A stretch of 64,000 nucleotides of DNA, taken from the NCBI GenBank assembly GCA_032622095.1, contig CP136066.1:182500716-182564715 (forward strand). The letters run 5' to 3'. Position 1 is the stretch's first letter. The number at the start of each line of letters is the position of its first letter. The translations under genes were made by a program, and so were the position numbers. Shown here piece after piece: positions 1 to 11,527 of the stretch. The stretch comes from Siphonodentalium dalli (lineage: Eukaryota; Mollusca; Scaphopoda; Gadilida; Siphonodentaliidae). Under the pieces are notes generated by a model. That model made no database searches. It was not told the origin of the DNA and saw nothing but the letters and a program-made list of their open reading frames with translations.

Positions 1-136
1 AGCGCAAATACCTAACACTCCCTTACTTCCCTCTGATTGTGAATGATAGAGTCCATCTCATAGTATATTATCATGGACCCATAGTAGTAGCCCCATATAA
101 TACTGAAACATTGAAGAAAACATATTTCCATATGCA

Positions 137-500
137 TATATCAGCATCTCTGTCCCTGGTGTCCCAAGAATTGGTGCCTCACTCCCAGAGCTCTAGTATA
201 TTTTATTAAAGGGACATCTCCTACACAGATATATACCATTTCCATGGCCATAAATATGGAATTCGGGGTTACTGGGGACTCGCTTCCCTCATATGGTGTA
301 CTTATTGACTTGAAATTGGGGAAAACCCCAATTTTCATATTATTAGCATCCCTGTCCCCAAGAATTTGTGTCTCCATCCCAGAGATCTAGTATATTTTAT
401 AAAAGAGATATATCCTGCACATATCTCTACCATTTCAATGGTCATAAAAGAGATATTGGGGTTACTGGGGGTGCTTCCCTCATATGGTGGGTCTGTGCCA
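137..500. repeat. Two-copy tandem repeat, about 200 bp per unit
   Basis: Two diverged direct copies (about 137-310 and 341-500) share in order the stretches AGCATCYCTGTCCC, CCCAGAG, CTAGTATATTTTAT, TACCATTTC and GGGGTTACTGGGG, then CTTCCCTCATATGGTG. No coding signal is visible and the function is unknown. Confidence 0.7.
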
Positions 501-641
501 TTTAAAATTAATTCAGGGGGGTGATATCAATGCATATTAATTTTTATTTGCGCAAATGATTTACACTGAAGCGCAAATGATAGATGTTATTTTGCGAAAT
601 ATTTGCGCTTGATCGTAAATGAATAATAAATGTGAAATTGG

Positions 642-1230
642 TATCCCATACATGAAATGCCGTATCTATATGCTATAGCGCGTATATCCTACAGGTCTGG
701 GTGAACCACCGATCAATCAATAACAGCCCGATCGGGCTAAAATAGACCCATCGGGCTAAAATAGACCGATCGGTCTTTCACAGCCAGCCTGAATCTTGGA
801 TAAAGTGAGTAGGCCTACTATAAATTGTTCTTTCAAGTGAAATAGGCCTCCCATACATAACACGCCTTATCTATATCCTATCTATATCCTATAGTGCGCA
901 TATCCTACAGGTCTGGGTGAACCACCGATCAATCAATAATAGCCAGATCGGGCTAAAATAGACCGATCGGTCTTTCACAGCCAGCCTGAATCTTGGATAA
1001 AGGGAGTAGGACTACTCTAAATTGTTCTTTCAAGTGAAATGGGCCTCCCATAGTATTACATGAAACGCCTTATCTATATGCTGTAGCGTGCATATCCTAC
1101 AGGTCTGGGTGAACCACCGATCAATCAATAATAGCCCGATCGGGCTAAAATATACCGATCGGGCTAAAATAATCCCATCGGTCTTTCACAGCCAGCATGA
1201 ATCTTGGATAAAGGGAGTAGGCCTTTGTAA
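642..1230. repeat. Three-copy tandem repeat, about 190-216 bp per unit
   Basis: The landmark CCTACAGGTCTGGGTGAACC recurs at about 688, 904 and 1096, giving spacings of 216 and 192 bp. Each unit also holds copies of CGATCGGGCTAAAATA, which is a short internal duplication around the palindrome CCGATCGG, followed by GTCTTTCACAGCCAGC. The units are only mildly diverged. Non-coding. Confidence 0.85.
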
Positions 1231-1239
1231 AAAAATTAT

Positions 1240-2358
1240 TCTGATTCATTTTGAAACTAATGAAAGACAATTTTGAAACTAATGAAAGACAATGTATTAT
1301 TTTTTGCTGGTATATTCATCATAAATTTGAACAAATCTTCAGCAAACAAAATTTCAATATTCAAGAAATCTCTTACAACAGTGTCAGGAAGACCAATCGA
1401 TCTAGCTCAGCACGATTGGTCTATTGTGATGTCAAATATTATTGAAATATTGCTTATAATTTACATTTACAGAAGTCAATAATTCGCATGCAGATAACTT
1501 CACCTTGTATTCGGCCAAATATGTTGACGTTAGATTAGAAGGCAGAATTCCCAGATTTGTTTATTATTGGTGAACCTGGATAATTTCGGAGGTGTGCCAA
1601 TCGTCTTTTGCACACTGTGAATACGTACTCATACTCTCCTAAATTTGCAAAAATTCCATATATAAATAAATATATATACAGAGTGTGAAAACTTTGTTAG
1701 TTGCCAAATAATTGTCGACATTTTACTTAGAAAACTTGAATGCAAAAACTATGATAGGCCCCCATTATTTTATTTGTTTTCTCTATTTGTTGAATCTACT
1801 TTCGTTTTCGACATGCCGGCCTTTGTTTTGGCTGTTCTCCCAGTCGTGCGTGCCAGTCGATCGTCGTTATTCGGGTGGTTCCGTTTCCTCCGAATATAAT
1901 TCCATGAGACTCCGCGCGCTGATTCGCTCCGAAAATGTGTTAGTGTCTGAGAAGATTTCTTATTCTCATCGCAGTTTTCAACAATTTAATACAGGGCGAG
2001 TACCGCACTAATAATATGCCACATTGGGGTTTTCTTTCTAGTTTTTTATGACATTTCTTGTGGTATATCGGGCACAGTTCTGTCTGACATCAAATATATG
2101 CCCACCGGGAGTGAAGCTAATGACTTTAATTGGATTTGATGTGGACAGACTGCTTCAATTAGGGAGTAAAATAAGCAATATTCAATTCTTAAATAAATAC
2201 ACTAATTACTTTGTCAAAGTTTTAAAGATGTGCGATACTGACACAAAACATCATTCATGCTCATTATTGGTAAATGCCAGTCACCGCCGGAGCAAATCAA
2301 TAGTGGAGCCATAGCCAGATAATCTGAATTGTGAGGCTGATCCTGTCAACCTGTGTGA
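1240..2358. other. Intergenic, no recognised gene
   Basis: A 21-bp direct duplication (TTTGAAACTAATGAAAGACA twice, 1249-1292) is the only structure seen. The open frames here (for example 1712-2011 plus) have no recognisable domain and look like chance ORFs. Confidence 0.5.
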
Positions 2359-2359
2359 G

Positions 2360-3235
2360 TATCGACAGTGAGATGACAGCATCGGCTTTGCGAGGCGAGA
2401 AGCCGAACTGTTTTGAGGTTTGCATTTGTTCCATTTTCATTCATACAGAGAGGGACTGAACCAATATCCTCGCGCAAATACGCACATAATCGGCCTATAA
2501 TGTGAAATAGGTACATAATTTATTCTGAAATAAGCAGTAATGGACTCGTCGCCGTTATTTAGTTGTATGGACGTGGACCACATTGAAGAGCGTACACCTG
2601 AAAAGTCGTGAGTCGGCTTGTTTTTGTCATTTTCCGCATATAATCGCCTAATTATGAGTCGATAATGTGACTAAACCGCTCTCATCTTTAGCGCATTATC
2701 GACTGAAAATGATGCGATTATATGCAGATAATCTACATAAAACAAGTTATATTTTTAGCAGATAATGTGCGGATATTCTAGAGAACAGACTGGTGTATCG
2801 ACTGCAGTGAGATGACAGCATCGGCTTTGCAAGTGAATGCGAACACTTTTGATATTTGTATTTGTTTCATTTTCATTCACACAGAGATGGGCTGAACAAA
2901 CATATTCTCGAGCAAATAGGCACATATTCGGCCTATAATGTGAAATAAATGTACAAAATGTGATTATTTGATTCTGAAATAAGCAGTTAATGGACTCATC
3001 GCCGTTATTTATTTTTATGGGCGCGGATCACATTGAAGAGAGTACACCTGAAAAGTCGTGAGTTGGCTTGTTTGTGTCATTTTCAACACATAATCTGCTT
3101 AGAATTGCCTCATTGTGACTAAAACGCTCCCATTTTCAGCACATTATCGACTCAAAATGAGTCAACTTCTAAGTAGATTATCCACCTAAATTATGTTATG
3201 TTATTATAAGCATATAATGTGCGGATTTACGGGAC
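2360..3235 (+). repeat. Tandem pair of dispersed repeat family A
   Basis: Two direct copies of about 437 bp (2360-2795 and 2797-3235). Each starts near GAGATGACAGCATCGGCTTT, continues through CGCACATAATCGGCCTATAA and GAAGAGYGTACACCTGAAAA, and ends at GCAGATAATGTGCGGAT or its variant. The unit is built around many inverted copies of the 9-mer CACATTATC/GATAATGTG. The same family recurs at 24958, 27450 (reverse) and 28205, so it is a dispersed element, probably a non-autonomous transposon. It also holds a degenerate CCGTTATTT box like the satellite at 8.6-10.9 kb. Confidence 0.8.
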
Positions 3236-3256
3236 AACGGACTGAGATATGGTGGG

Positions 3257-3717
3257 TTAAAGGTACGGTTGGCCAGGCGGTGGGTATGCCGTGAAAATAT
3301 TTCCACCGGTCAAAAACCGCCACAAACAGAAAGAATATTAAAATGTAGACAGAATTTGTCCGTATACAAATAAGAAATATCGCATAAACAGTATGTTATT
3401 GTCATATGTTTGACCATTGTTATGTAAACAAAAGCATAACAAGTTAATTTTCTGGTGTTGCTGAATTCCTGATATGGAACTAATAAAGAGCGTTTATATA
3501 ATTTGTGTGTGATTAGCCAGTAACAATGTGCTGCCTTCTGTAACACAATCCGGCTCTTGTTTAGGTAAAATATAGTAGGTCTTTATGATAGCATGCTGTT
3601 TACGCGATGGTCATGGTATATATGAACGAAACTGTATGCGTTTTAATGTTTTTTCTATTTACGGTGATTGGAACAAATTTTAATATTTTCGACAACTAAG
3701 GCCTCACGTGCCTTTAA
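3257..3717. mobile_element. TTAA-flanked MITE, family B (copy 1)
   Basis: It begins TTAAAGGTACGGTTGGCC and ends GGCCTCACGTGCCTTTAA, which are imperfect inverted repeats, with TTAA at both ends as expected for piggyBac- or Kolobok-type target duplications. It has no transposase. A second full-length copy lies at 26516-26986 in P450 intron 1. The word AATAAAGAGCG is at 3482. Confidence 0.8.
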
Positions 3718-3976
3718 TACTCAAGATTTTACAAAGGCAAGACTTTAATTTATAAAGATCTAAAGGAAAGTTCACTTACCAACATTAATAGTGTTATAAA
3801 AATGCATCAGAAAATTAAATAGTGGAGTTTGTAATAGTAGGCATCCTGATAAAGAATATTTAGTTCCAGGTATGTTCTGTTGATCAAACCGAAGGCGCCC
3901 AAAAGTAACATAAAACAAACGGGCAATTTAAGTAATACCTATGGAGACCCGGAGGTGACATCCGAATGTTTTTTTT

Positions 3977-4227
3977 AAAGTCGTGGCCACGAGGATATGA
4001 AGTCGTGGCAACGAGAATAAAGTCGTGGCCACGAGAATGAAGTCGTGTCCACGAGAATATGAAGTCGTGGCCACGAGAATAAAGTCGTGGCACGAGAATG
4101 AAGTCGTGACCACGAGAACAACGTCGTGGCCACGAGAATATGAAGTCGTGGCCACGACTTCATTTTCTCGAGTCCACGACTTCATACTCTCGTGGCCACG
4201 ACTTCATATTCTCGTGGCCACGACTTT
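3977..4227. repeat. Palindromic tandem array of TCGTGGCCACGAGAAT units
   Basis: About seven head-to-tail 16-21-bp units (AAGTCGTGGCCACGAGAAT, some with an extra ATG) run to about 4150. The orientation then flips and inverted copies (ATTCTCGTGGCCACGACTT) run to 4227. The unit core CGTGGCCACG is itself palindromic. The whole block can fold into a long hairpin or several cruciforms. Open frames on both strands are by-products of the repeat. Confidence 0.9.
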
Positions 4228-4499
4228 ATAAAAAAAATCCATATAATACTATATCAATTATATCTAGTTTTAATAAAATGATATCGCCATATTCAAATGT
4301 AAATACATGTGTTTACAATCGTGACGTGAATGACCTAAGCTCACCCAGTGTAAATAAAGATACCAAGGCACATTCGAAATCTTAGTATATATAGCCTTAT
4401 AAATTTCAGTTGTGATATTTCAAATAAATGTATTTTTTAATCAGCTAAGATGAGTTCTAGGTCATAGACCATATTAAAATTTCATATGACCACTAAATC

Positions 4500-4940
4500 T
4501 TAATTATAACACACCTCTATTGTTTTTTGACGTACTTTTGAGCGACGGGTACGATATGTCGATAAATAAACGAACTCTTGATATACCAGCTTCATATGCT
4601 CTGATAAACACTTGCCACTGTCGCAGCCATTTTCAGCCGTTTTCAACTTTTCGCTAGAAGTGAGATAATAAACGCTCTTTATTGCTACCATATCAGGAAT
4701 GGAATAGAATACCACGGAACTCTATTTTCTGTTCATGTCGTGCAAATGACTGTTTTGTGTTTGGGACCCAAACACCGTATTCACAGTTGTATTTTTCATT
4801 ACTTAAATGCGTCTGTTTGGGTTACATACGCTCGTAGAAAGGTAGTTCAGATATTTATCGACCTATTTCGATTCTGAGAAAAATTCAAAAGCGAATAATA
4901 GTATGTGTATTTTGGAGCGCAAATAGCCTTGTGGCTTTAA
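4500..4940 (+). mobile_element. MITE family C (copy 1), TTAA at ends
   Basis: A repeat of about 440 bp whose landmarks are GTCGATAAATA, GCTTCATATGCTCT, CAGCCGTTTT, AACGCTCTTTATTGCTACCA and ATTTATCGACCTATTTCGA. It ends GTGGCTTTAA. Related copies lie at 15803-16168 (+), 25483-25807 (-) and 54930-55215 (-), with diverged pieces at 16630-16850, 27205-27290 and 53225-53340. The better-preserved ends elsewhere (TTAAAGCCACATGGC and GCCATGTCCGTTTAA) are weak inverted repeats with TTAA. Confidence 0.75.
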
Positions 4941-5686
4941 AACCGTGCGTTTATTTTCCATATCACACGTTTTTCGTGATCGAGCTAATATTCGCACATT
5001 GGTATAATATGATTATGCAGTTATTTGATAAGGGCACGCATTGGTCCAATTATTGACCTATCAACTAACGGCCTATTCTTGTTCAACCAATGTGCGAATA
5101 CAAGCTCACTCATCAGAAACGTGCGACGTGGAACAGAAGGCCAGTGTAGAGACACATGTTGACAAGCAAACATTCTAAAACATGCATGGGCGGCGAAGGT
5201 TGCAAGGGCAAACTCAATACAATAACCGAAACACAATAAGTGGAGTAAAACATAACATTTGATATATATTGGAATAATTACCCTCCTGCGTTTAAAGAAA
5301 CATCGACAATTTACACACACAACAGATGCTATGCGATGAATTTCGTCAAAATCAACATTTAGTCGATGTCTACTCCAATGAAATTCCGACTCTTATTTCC
5401 ATGGCTGTCAGTAACTGGAATTGCACGACGGGAACGCCTTGAACTTGAAGGTGGAGGGAGTGTTGCGTTGGTTCGACTAAGGTATTTGAAACTTCTAAAT
5501 AACATTTCGACTGCTTCTGTGCGTTGGAAGGATTCCAAAATGTGGCACTTGGTATTCATTCGAGGCATTCTAGATCCCAATTATAAAAAAAGGCCAATTC
5601 TCAAAATCCATAATTATTGTTATGCGTACACGTGAATATGAAATGAATGGACTGAAGATAATTTTGATCTAATTAGCAAGCATGTG
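4941..5686. other. Intergenic, no recognised gene
   Basis: Overlapping open frames on both strands (5021-5320 minus, 5359-5580 minus, 5366-5635 plus) have no family resemblance that I recognise. None can be preferred. Confidence 0.45.
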
Positions 5687-6145
5687 TTAAAGGTACTCAA
5701 TCCTATCAGAGGGTCCCCATATCATCAACAACAACAATAACAACAACATTTCTTCAAAATACGCTTTAGTTATCAGAATCGATTAATTGCAACAAAACAA
5801 TGCTAACCACTGTCAACAATGGTATCAAATTTCCCAAAAGGTGTTATTTATCAACATTTTGTTCAACGAAATATGGCCGTATTATTAATTGAGTATTCAC
5901 GAACTTTTGCCGTATTACCACTTGTTTTTAGAGTTATCCATCTTCAGCCGCAATTTTGACCGGGACGATTCGTTTGACGGCGTGTTTCTGGGCCACAAAC
6001 AATTGAAATAACAAACTTTAAAAATCGATATCTGATCACTCTGAGCTTTGATGGGTAGGTTCCTCAACTCGAACAAATATTTGTTTACACCCGAAGCCAA
6101 AGAAATAGTAATTTAGGGATGTTTAATCTGATTGAGTACCTTTAA
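5687..6145. mobile_element. TTAA-flanked MITE with 16-bp perfect inverted ends
   Basis: It starts TTAAAGGTACTCAATC and ends GATTGAGTACCTTTAA, a perfect inverted pair that includes the TTAA target site. It is 459 bp long with no ORF of note. Its terminal AGGTAC is shared with family B, which suggests mobilisation by related transposases. An AAC-rich microsatellite (5729-5752) lies inside. Confidence 0.85.
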
Positions 6146-6242
6146 GTATTCACACTACCTATAAACATGGACACACTAATCACAATTATTTAATCACATC
6201 GATTGGTGGTCAATCATGAATAAATTGATTAAGTCGTCATTG

Positions 6243-6250
6243 TCTTATTG
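6243..6250. repeat. Left target-site duplication TCTTATTG
   Basis: The 8-bp TCTTATTG directly precedes the left inverted repeat and is repeated exactly at 15038-15045, directly after the right inverted repeat. An 8-bp duplication fits Merlin/IS1595-like insertion. Confidence 0.88.
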
Positions 6251-6274
6251 GGCATACTATGGCTTTAGATCGCC
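6251..6274 (+). repeat. Left terminal inverted repeat of the 8.8-kb element
   Basis: 24 bp beginning GGCATACTATGGCTTTAG. It pairs with 15014-15037 with one mismatch and is the probable transposase-binding end. Confidence 0.87.
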
Positions 6275-6279
6275 AGCCA

Positions 6280-6645
6280 GTCACGGCAAGTGTCGAGTTC
6301 ACAGCGCAGTCATCTCGGGCGAAAGATTGGGCGACGCGACATACTGCTTTATCGGTAACGCCCCCAGGGATAATTACTAATCCGCTCAGCGAAAACACAT
6401 TCAGAGCACTCCGCTGGCAAAAGCGCTTATTGCTTAATAGGTCAGGTATAAATTGTTTGCATGGGTGAACCTGATCGGAAATAAAGCATGGGACACTGAG
6501 ACCATTTTACCAGGTCACGACAAATAATTTGTATTGCATTGGTAGCCAATAATTTTACAATTGGAAGCGTTACCGATAAAGTTGCATATCACAATCACCA
6601 TTTCGCCCAGAATGAAAACGCAGCGAACTCGACACTTACCGTGAC
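6280..6645. mobile_element. Inverted-repeat element near the left end
   Basis: It starts GTCACGGCAAGTGTCGAG and ends CTCGACACTTACCGTGAC, one mismatch in the terminal 21 bp. The arms extend about 80 bp with weaker matching (GGGCGAAA and CTTTATCGGTAACG conserved). It is 366 bp and non-coding. It lies only 5 bp inside the terminal repeat, so it may be a nested MITE or a subterminal structure of the host element. Confidence 0.75.
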
Positions 6646-6731
6646 TATATTAAACTGGATGAAATATAAAAGTCCACGTGTGATACGATTGTTTTCTTAT
6701 AAATAAGATATAAAGAATAAAATACATAATA

Positions 6732-6893
6732 CAGTAATGTCCAAATTAATTGACACTTAACCACAGCTGAATTACGGGTATTTTTTCAGGATTTAGTCGG
6801 AAATATGGCTTGTTGCAAGCTGTACATATGTGAGAGCTTTCCGATGAATGGCAACAAGTCATATTTCCGACTACCATAATTCTGCTGTGGTTA
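6732..6893. mobile_element. Palindromic MITE family D (copy 1, mariner-like ends)
   Basis: Arms carrying CCACAGCWGAATTAYGGGTA and GTCGGAAATATGGCTTGTTG face their inverse (CATATTTCCGAC, ATAATTCTGCTGTGGTTA). The outer left end reads TACAGTAATGTCC, resembling Tc1/mariner termini next to a TA target. The better-preserved copy at 36593-36790 shows that the whole element is close to a perfect palindrome. Confidence 0.75.
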
Positions 6894-7269
6894 TATATAT
6901 ATAAAACCGGAGCCACGAAAATCCTTCTTCTCACAAAGTGACCTTTCTTTTCAAGATATCAAGATATCTTTGTGTTTGTGACAGACTATATGTATGGACC
7001 GCTGGCGTGACGTCGCGTCGTCTTCTGTGCATATTTATCCTGAAAGATTGCTCGAGTTTGCCAGGACAATTTGCGACCCTTGCGTATACTATCATGTACG
7101 ATGAGTTTCGTATGTCCGCGACTCTTCTTGTTCAATTGCTGTTCAAATGGTTACTCTCCAGATGTTCTGTAAAAATATAAAAATGCAACTTTTAATATTA
7201 TCCCAGAGTGTGCTCGTTATTCCGCCAACGTGTTAATATTACTTGATTAAACAACGTAGTCCTCTATAT

Positions 7270-7600
7270 TGGTCTACTGGCGGAGTAAAGGACACACCCA
7301 AGGATATTTTACATACGGTAGAGATGGTTAACACCACTGCCAGATATATCAATCCATGCACCAAGTGTCAATTGTTAAGAGCGTGTTTCATTCTAGGGAA
7401 CGGACACGCTATAAAATGTATAGGAGATAGTATTACCATATATAGCGTGTCCGTTACTTCGTCAATATCGCGTTCCTTTGAATAAAACGCTCTTTATTAA
7501 CAATTGACACTTGGCGCATGAATCGATATATCTGGCAGTGGTGTTAACAACCTCTACCGTATGTCAAATATCCCTGAGTGTGCCAGTTACTCCGCCAATA
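7270..7600. repeat. Foldback repeat with nested inner hairpin
   Basis: The left arm (about 7270-7401) and right arm (about 7461-7600) pair through ACTGGCGGAGTAAAGGACAC, ACGGTAGAGATGGTTAACAC and AAGTGTCAATTGTTAA and their inverses. The loop holds a second hairpin, ACGGACACGCTATA...TATAGCGTGTCCGT. AAAACGCTCTTTATTAAC is at 7480. No coding. Confidence 0.8.
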
Positions 7601-7778
7601 CAGCAATATCTTATACCGCATACCAAGTAGATATACCCGAGTGTGCTCGTTATTCCGCCAATAAAGAGCGTTTATTTTCTAATAAGCCAACTCGGTTCGT
7701 GATTATCAGTAAAATTTGGTAATATATAGGTATAGTGATATTACAACTGCTGCGATGTATGTCTCCGAATCTAAATTA

Positions 7779-8549
7779 TTCGAACGGGGTTATTTGATTA
7801 TGGATAACCCCCGTCAAAGTATGTCTATCATTTATGTTTACCCCCAAAACATTCCGAGCCCCTTTTTGCTATGCAATTTCACTCCCCAAAAGAAAACCCT
7901 TTTCTGGAAGGTTTATAGAGCCTAATTGGGGAGATGGTGTGGTATATATATACTATGGGTTTAGCCCCGTGTATTTCTTCGCAGATTTTATATCCTCACG
8001 GAGATCAAATGTTGCATCTGTCCTGTATATATATACTATGGTATTAGCCCCGTATATTGTCTGTTCGTTCACAACTGGTTTATATAGCATACGGGGTTAA
8101 TACCATAGTATATATAAAGGAGAAGCGCAACATTTAATCCCCACAAGGATTTAAAATAAGCGAAGTAATATAGATTCTCGGGGAGAAGATGTGGCATATG
8201 TATATACTATGGTATTAACCCCGTATGCTATATAAACCATGAGTGAACGAACAGACAATATACGGGGCTAATACCATAGTATATATACAGGACAGATGCA
8301 ACATTTTATCTCCGCAAGGATTTAAAATCAGCGAAGAAATACACGGGGCTAAAACCATAGTATATATATACCACATCATCTCCCCAATTAGGCTCGATAA
8401 ACCTTCCAGAAAAGGGTTTTCTTTTGGGGAGTGAAATTGCATAGCAAAAAGGGGCTCGGAATGTTTTGGGGGTAACACATAAAGGATAGACCCTATTGAC
8501 GGGGGTAATCCATAATGCAATAACCCCAATGAAATAACCCCGTTCGAAA
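7779..8549. repeat. 770-bp imperfect palindrome
   Basis: The left arm starts TTCGAACGGGGTTATTT and the right arm ends AAATAACCCCGTTCGAA. In between, both arms carry inverted copies of ACCCCCAAAACATTCCGAGC, AAGAAAACCCTTTTCTGGAA, GGTTTAGCCCCGTGTATTTC and ATACTATGGTATTAGCCCCG, meeting near 8164. The arms are about 380 bp and highly similar. Open frames here are by-products. A transcript would form a very long dsRNA hairpin. Confidence 0.9.
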
Positions 8550-8567
8550 TAACGTGCATTATGACTT

Positions 8568-10925
8568 GCCGGTTATTTCGTTAATATTCACAATTAGTAG
8601 GTCGTATTCACGGAATAACGGTCATATTATTACACATGCGCATCATGAAGAACATCCATTAACTAAAATATCCGTTATTTCGTTATATTTACTCCAGTGG
8701 GGAGTGATCAATCTTTAACATGCCCCCCCCCGACATCTCCGGTGACGATTATTGACGAAATAACGGACATCTTTGATCGGTGATCGGTTAAAGAATCTTC
8801 ACCGACTAATATACCCGTTATTTCGTTATATATAATCCAGTGTATGTGGAGTGTTCAATCTATATAACAGGCACCCCCACCCCCCCAACATCACCGGGGG
8901 ATGATTATTGACGAAATAACGGGCATCTTTGATCAGTGATCGGTTAAAGAAACTTCACCAACTAATATACCCGTTATTTCGTTATATATATAATCGAGTG
9001 GGAAGTTTTTAATCTATAACATGCACCCCCCCCCCCGACATCAACATTAACTAAAATATCCGTTATTTCGTTAATTTTACTCCAGTGGGGAGTGATCAAT
9101 CTTTAACATGCACCACCCCCCACATCTCCGGGTGATGATTATTGACGAAATAACGGACATCTTTGATCAGTGATCGATTAAAGAACCTTCACAGACTAAT
9201 ATACCCGTTATTTCGTTATAATCCAGTACATGTGGAGTGTTCAGTCTATAACAGGCAACCCCCCCCCCCCATCACAGGGGGATGATTATTGACGAAATAA
9301 CGGGCATCTTTGATCAGTGATCGGTTAAAGAAACTTCACCAACTATAATATATATACCCGTTATTTCGTTATATATAATCGAGTGCATGGGGTTAAGTTT
9401 TAAATCTATAACATGCATGCACCCCCCCCCCCCCGACATCACCAGGGGATGATTATTGACGAAATAACGGGCATCTTTGGTCAGTGGTAGTTTGAAGAAC
9501 ATCCATTAACTAAAATATCCGTTATTTCGTTATATTTACTCCAGTGGGGAGTGGTCAATCTTTAACATGCACCCCCCCCCCCCCGACATCTCCGGGTGAC
9601 GATTATTGACGAAATAACGGACATCTTCACCGACGAATATACCCGTTATTTCGTTATATGTAATCCAGTACATGTGGGGTGTTCAGTCTATAACAGGCAC
9701 CCCCCCCCTCACCAGCGGATGATTATTGACGAAATAACGGGCATCTTTGATCAGTGATCGGTTAAAGAAAACTTCACCAACTATAATATACCCGTTATTT
9801 CGTTATATATAATCGAGTGCATGGGAACTTTTAAATCTATAACATGCACCCCCCCGACATCACCAGGGGATGATTATTGACGAAATAACGGGCATCTTTG
9901 GTCAGTGGTAGTTTGAAGAACACCCATTAACTTAAATATCCGTTATTTCGTTATATTTACTCCAGTGGGGAGTGATCAATCTTTAACATGCACCCCCCCC
10001 CGACATCTCCGGGTGATGATTATTGACGAAATAACGGGCATCTTTGATCGGTGGTAGTTTGAAGAACACCCCTTAACTTAAATATCCGTTATTTCGTTAT
10101 ATTTACTCCAGTGGGGAGTGATCAATCTTTAACATGCACCCCCCCCCCCGACATCTCCGAGATGATTATTGACGAAATAACGGGCATCTTTGATCAGTGA
10201 TCGGTTAAAGAACCTTCATCGGCTAATATTTCCGTTATTTCGTTATATGTAATCCAGTACATGTGGGGTGTTCAGTCTATAACAGGCACCCCCCCCCCCC
10301 CTCACCAGCGGATGATTATTGACGAAATAACGGGCATCTTTGATCAGTGATCGGTTAAAGAACCTTCATCAACTAATATATATACCCGTTATTTCATTCG
10401 GGGTGAATATTGACGAAATAACGGGCATCTTTGGTCAGTGGTAGTTTGAAGAACATCCATTAACTAAAATATCCGTCATTTCGTTATATTTTCTCCAGTG
10501 GGGAGTGATCAATCTTTAACATGCAACCCAACCCCCCCCCCCCGACATCTCCGGGTGATGATTATTGACGAAATGACGGACATCTTTGATCAGTGATCGG
10601 TTAAAGAACCTTCACCGACTAATATGCCCGTTATTTCGTTATATATAATCGAGTTTGAGGTTTTAAATCTATAACATGCACCCCCCCCCCCCCCCCCCAC
10701 CCCCGACATCACAAGGGGGTGATTATTGACGAAATAACGGGCATCTTTGGTCAGTGGTAGTTTGAAGAACATCCATTAACTAAAATATCCGTTATTTCGT
10801 TATATTTACTCCAGTGGGGAGTGATCAATCTTTAACATGCACCCCCCCCCCCACCCCACATCTCCAGTAACTAATATATGCGTTATTTCGTTATATTTAT
10901 ACTCCAGTTGGGAGTGATCAATCTT
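8568..10925. repeat. Satellite array with inverted ACGAAATAACGG boxes
   Basis: About 17 imperfect units, usually 140-160 bp with some shorter spacings near 90 bp. A complete unit reads: CCGTTATTTCGTTATAT, then CCAGTGGGGAGTGATCAATC or a variant, then ATAACATGCA, a run of 6-18 C, GACATCWCCRGGGGATG, then ATTATTGACGAAATAACGG, CATCTTTGATCAGTGATCGG and TTAAAGAA. Each unit thus has two head-to-head copies of the same 12-bp box about 90 bp apart, with a C-run between. The boxes are better conserved than the spacers. Non-coding. Confidence 0.92.
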
Positions 10926-10967
10926 TAGCAATATCTTATACCACATGCCACGTATATATACTTCAGT

Positions 10968-11527
10968 GTCCCCGTGTATTTCTTTGCCGTTTTTGTAAAT
11001 CCTCGCGGAGATAAAATGTTGCATTATACTATGGTATTAGCCCCGTATATTGTCTGTTCGTTCACAAATGGTTTATATAGCATACGGGGTTAATACCATA
11101 GTATATATAAAGGAGAAGCGCAACATTTAATCCACAAAAGGATTTAAAATAAGCGAAGTAATATAGATTCTCGGGGAGAAGTTGTGGCATATATATACTA
11201 TGGTATTAACCCCGTATGCTATATAAACCATTTGTGAACGAACAGACAATATACGGGGCTAATACCATAGTATATATATACAGGACAGATGCAACATTTT
11301 ATCTCCGCAAGGATTTAAAATCAGCGAATAAATACACGGGGCTAAAACCATAGTATATAGATACCACATCATCTCCCCAATAGGCTCTATAAACCTTCCA
11401 GAAAAGGGTTTTCTTTTGGGGAGTGAAATTGCATAGCAAGAAGGGGTTCGGAATGTTTTGGGGGTAACACATAAAGGATAGACACCTGTTGACGGGGCCA
11501 ATCCATAATGGAACAACCCCGTTCAAT
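10968..11527. repeat. Second, partial copy of the 770-bp palindrome
   Basis: A direct copy of about 7960-8549, over 90% identical by eye, lying 3 kb downstream on the far side of the satellite. It keeps the palindrome's central hairpin and whole right arm but lacks the left outer arm. The satellite therefore sits between two direct repeats of about 560-590 bp. Confidence 0.88.

Noticed and set aside
3884-4385. Several short ORFs with repeating HDF/SRG/PRL residues
   Set aside because: They come from the CGTGGCCACG array being open in many frames.
8215-8559. 114-codon minus-strand ORF and its relative at 11259-11526
   Set aside because: They are readings through the 770-bp palindrome and its copy. 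The peptide repeats on the other arm, so it is a by-product of the DNA structure.
7800-11527. LTR retrotransposon, suggested by direct repeats of about 560 bp around 2.4 kb
   Set aside because: No TG...CA ends, primer site, gag or reverse transcriptase. The repeats are halves of a palindrome and the interior is satellite.
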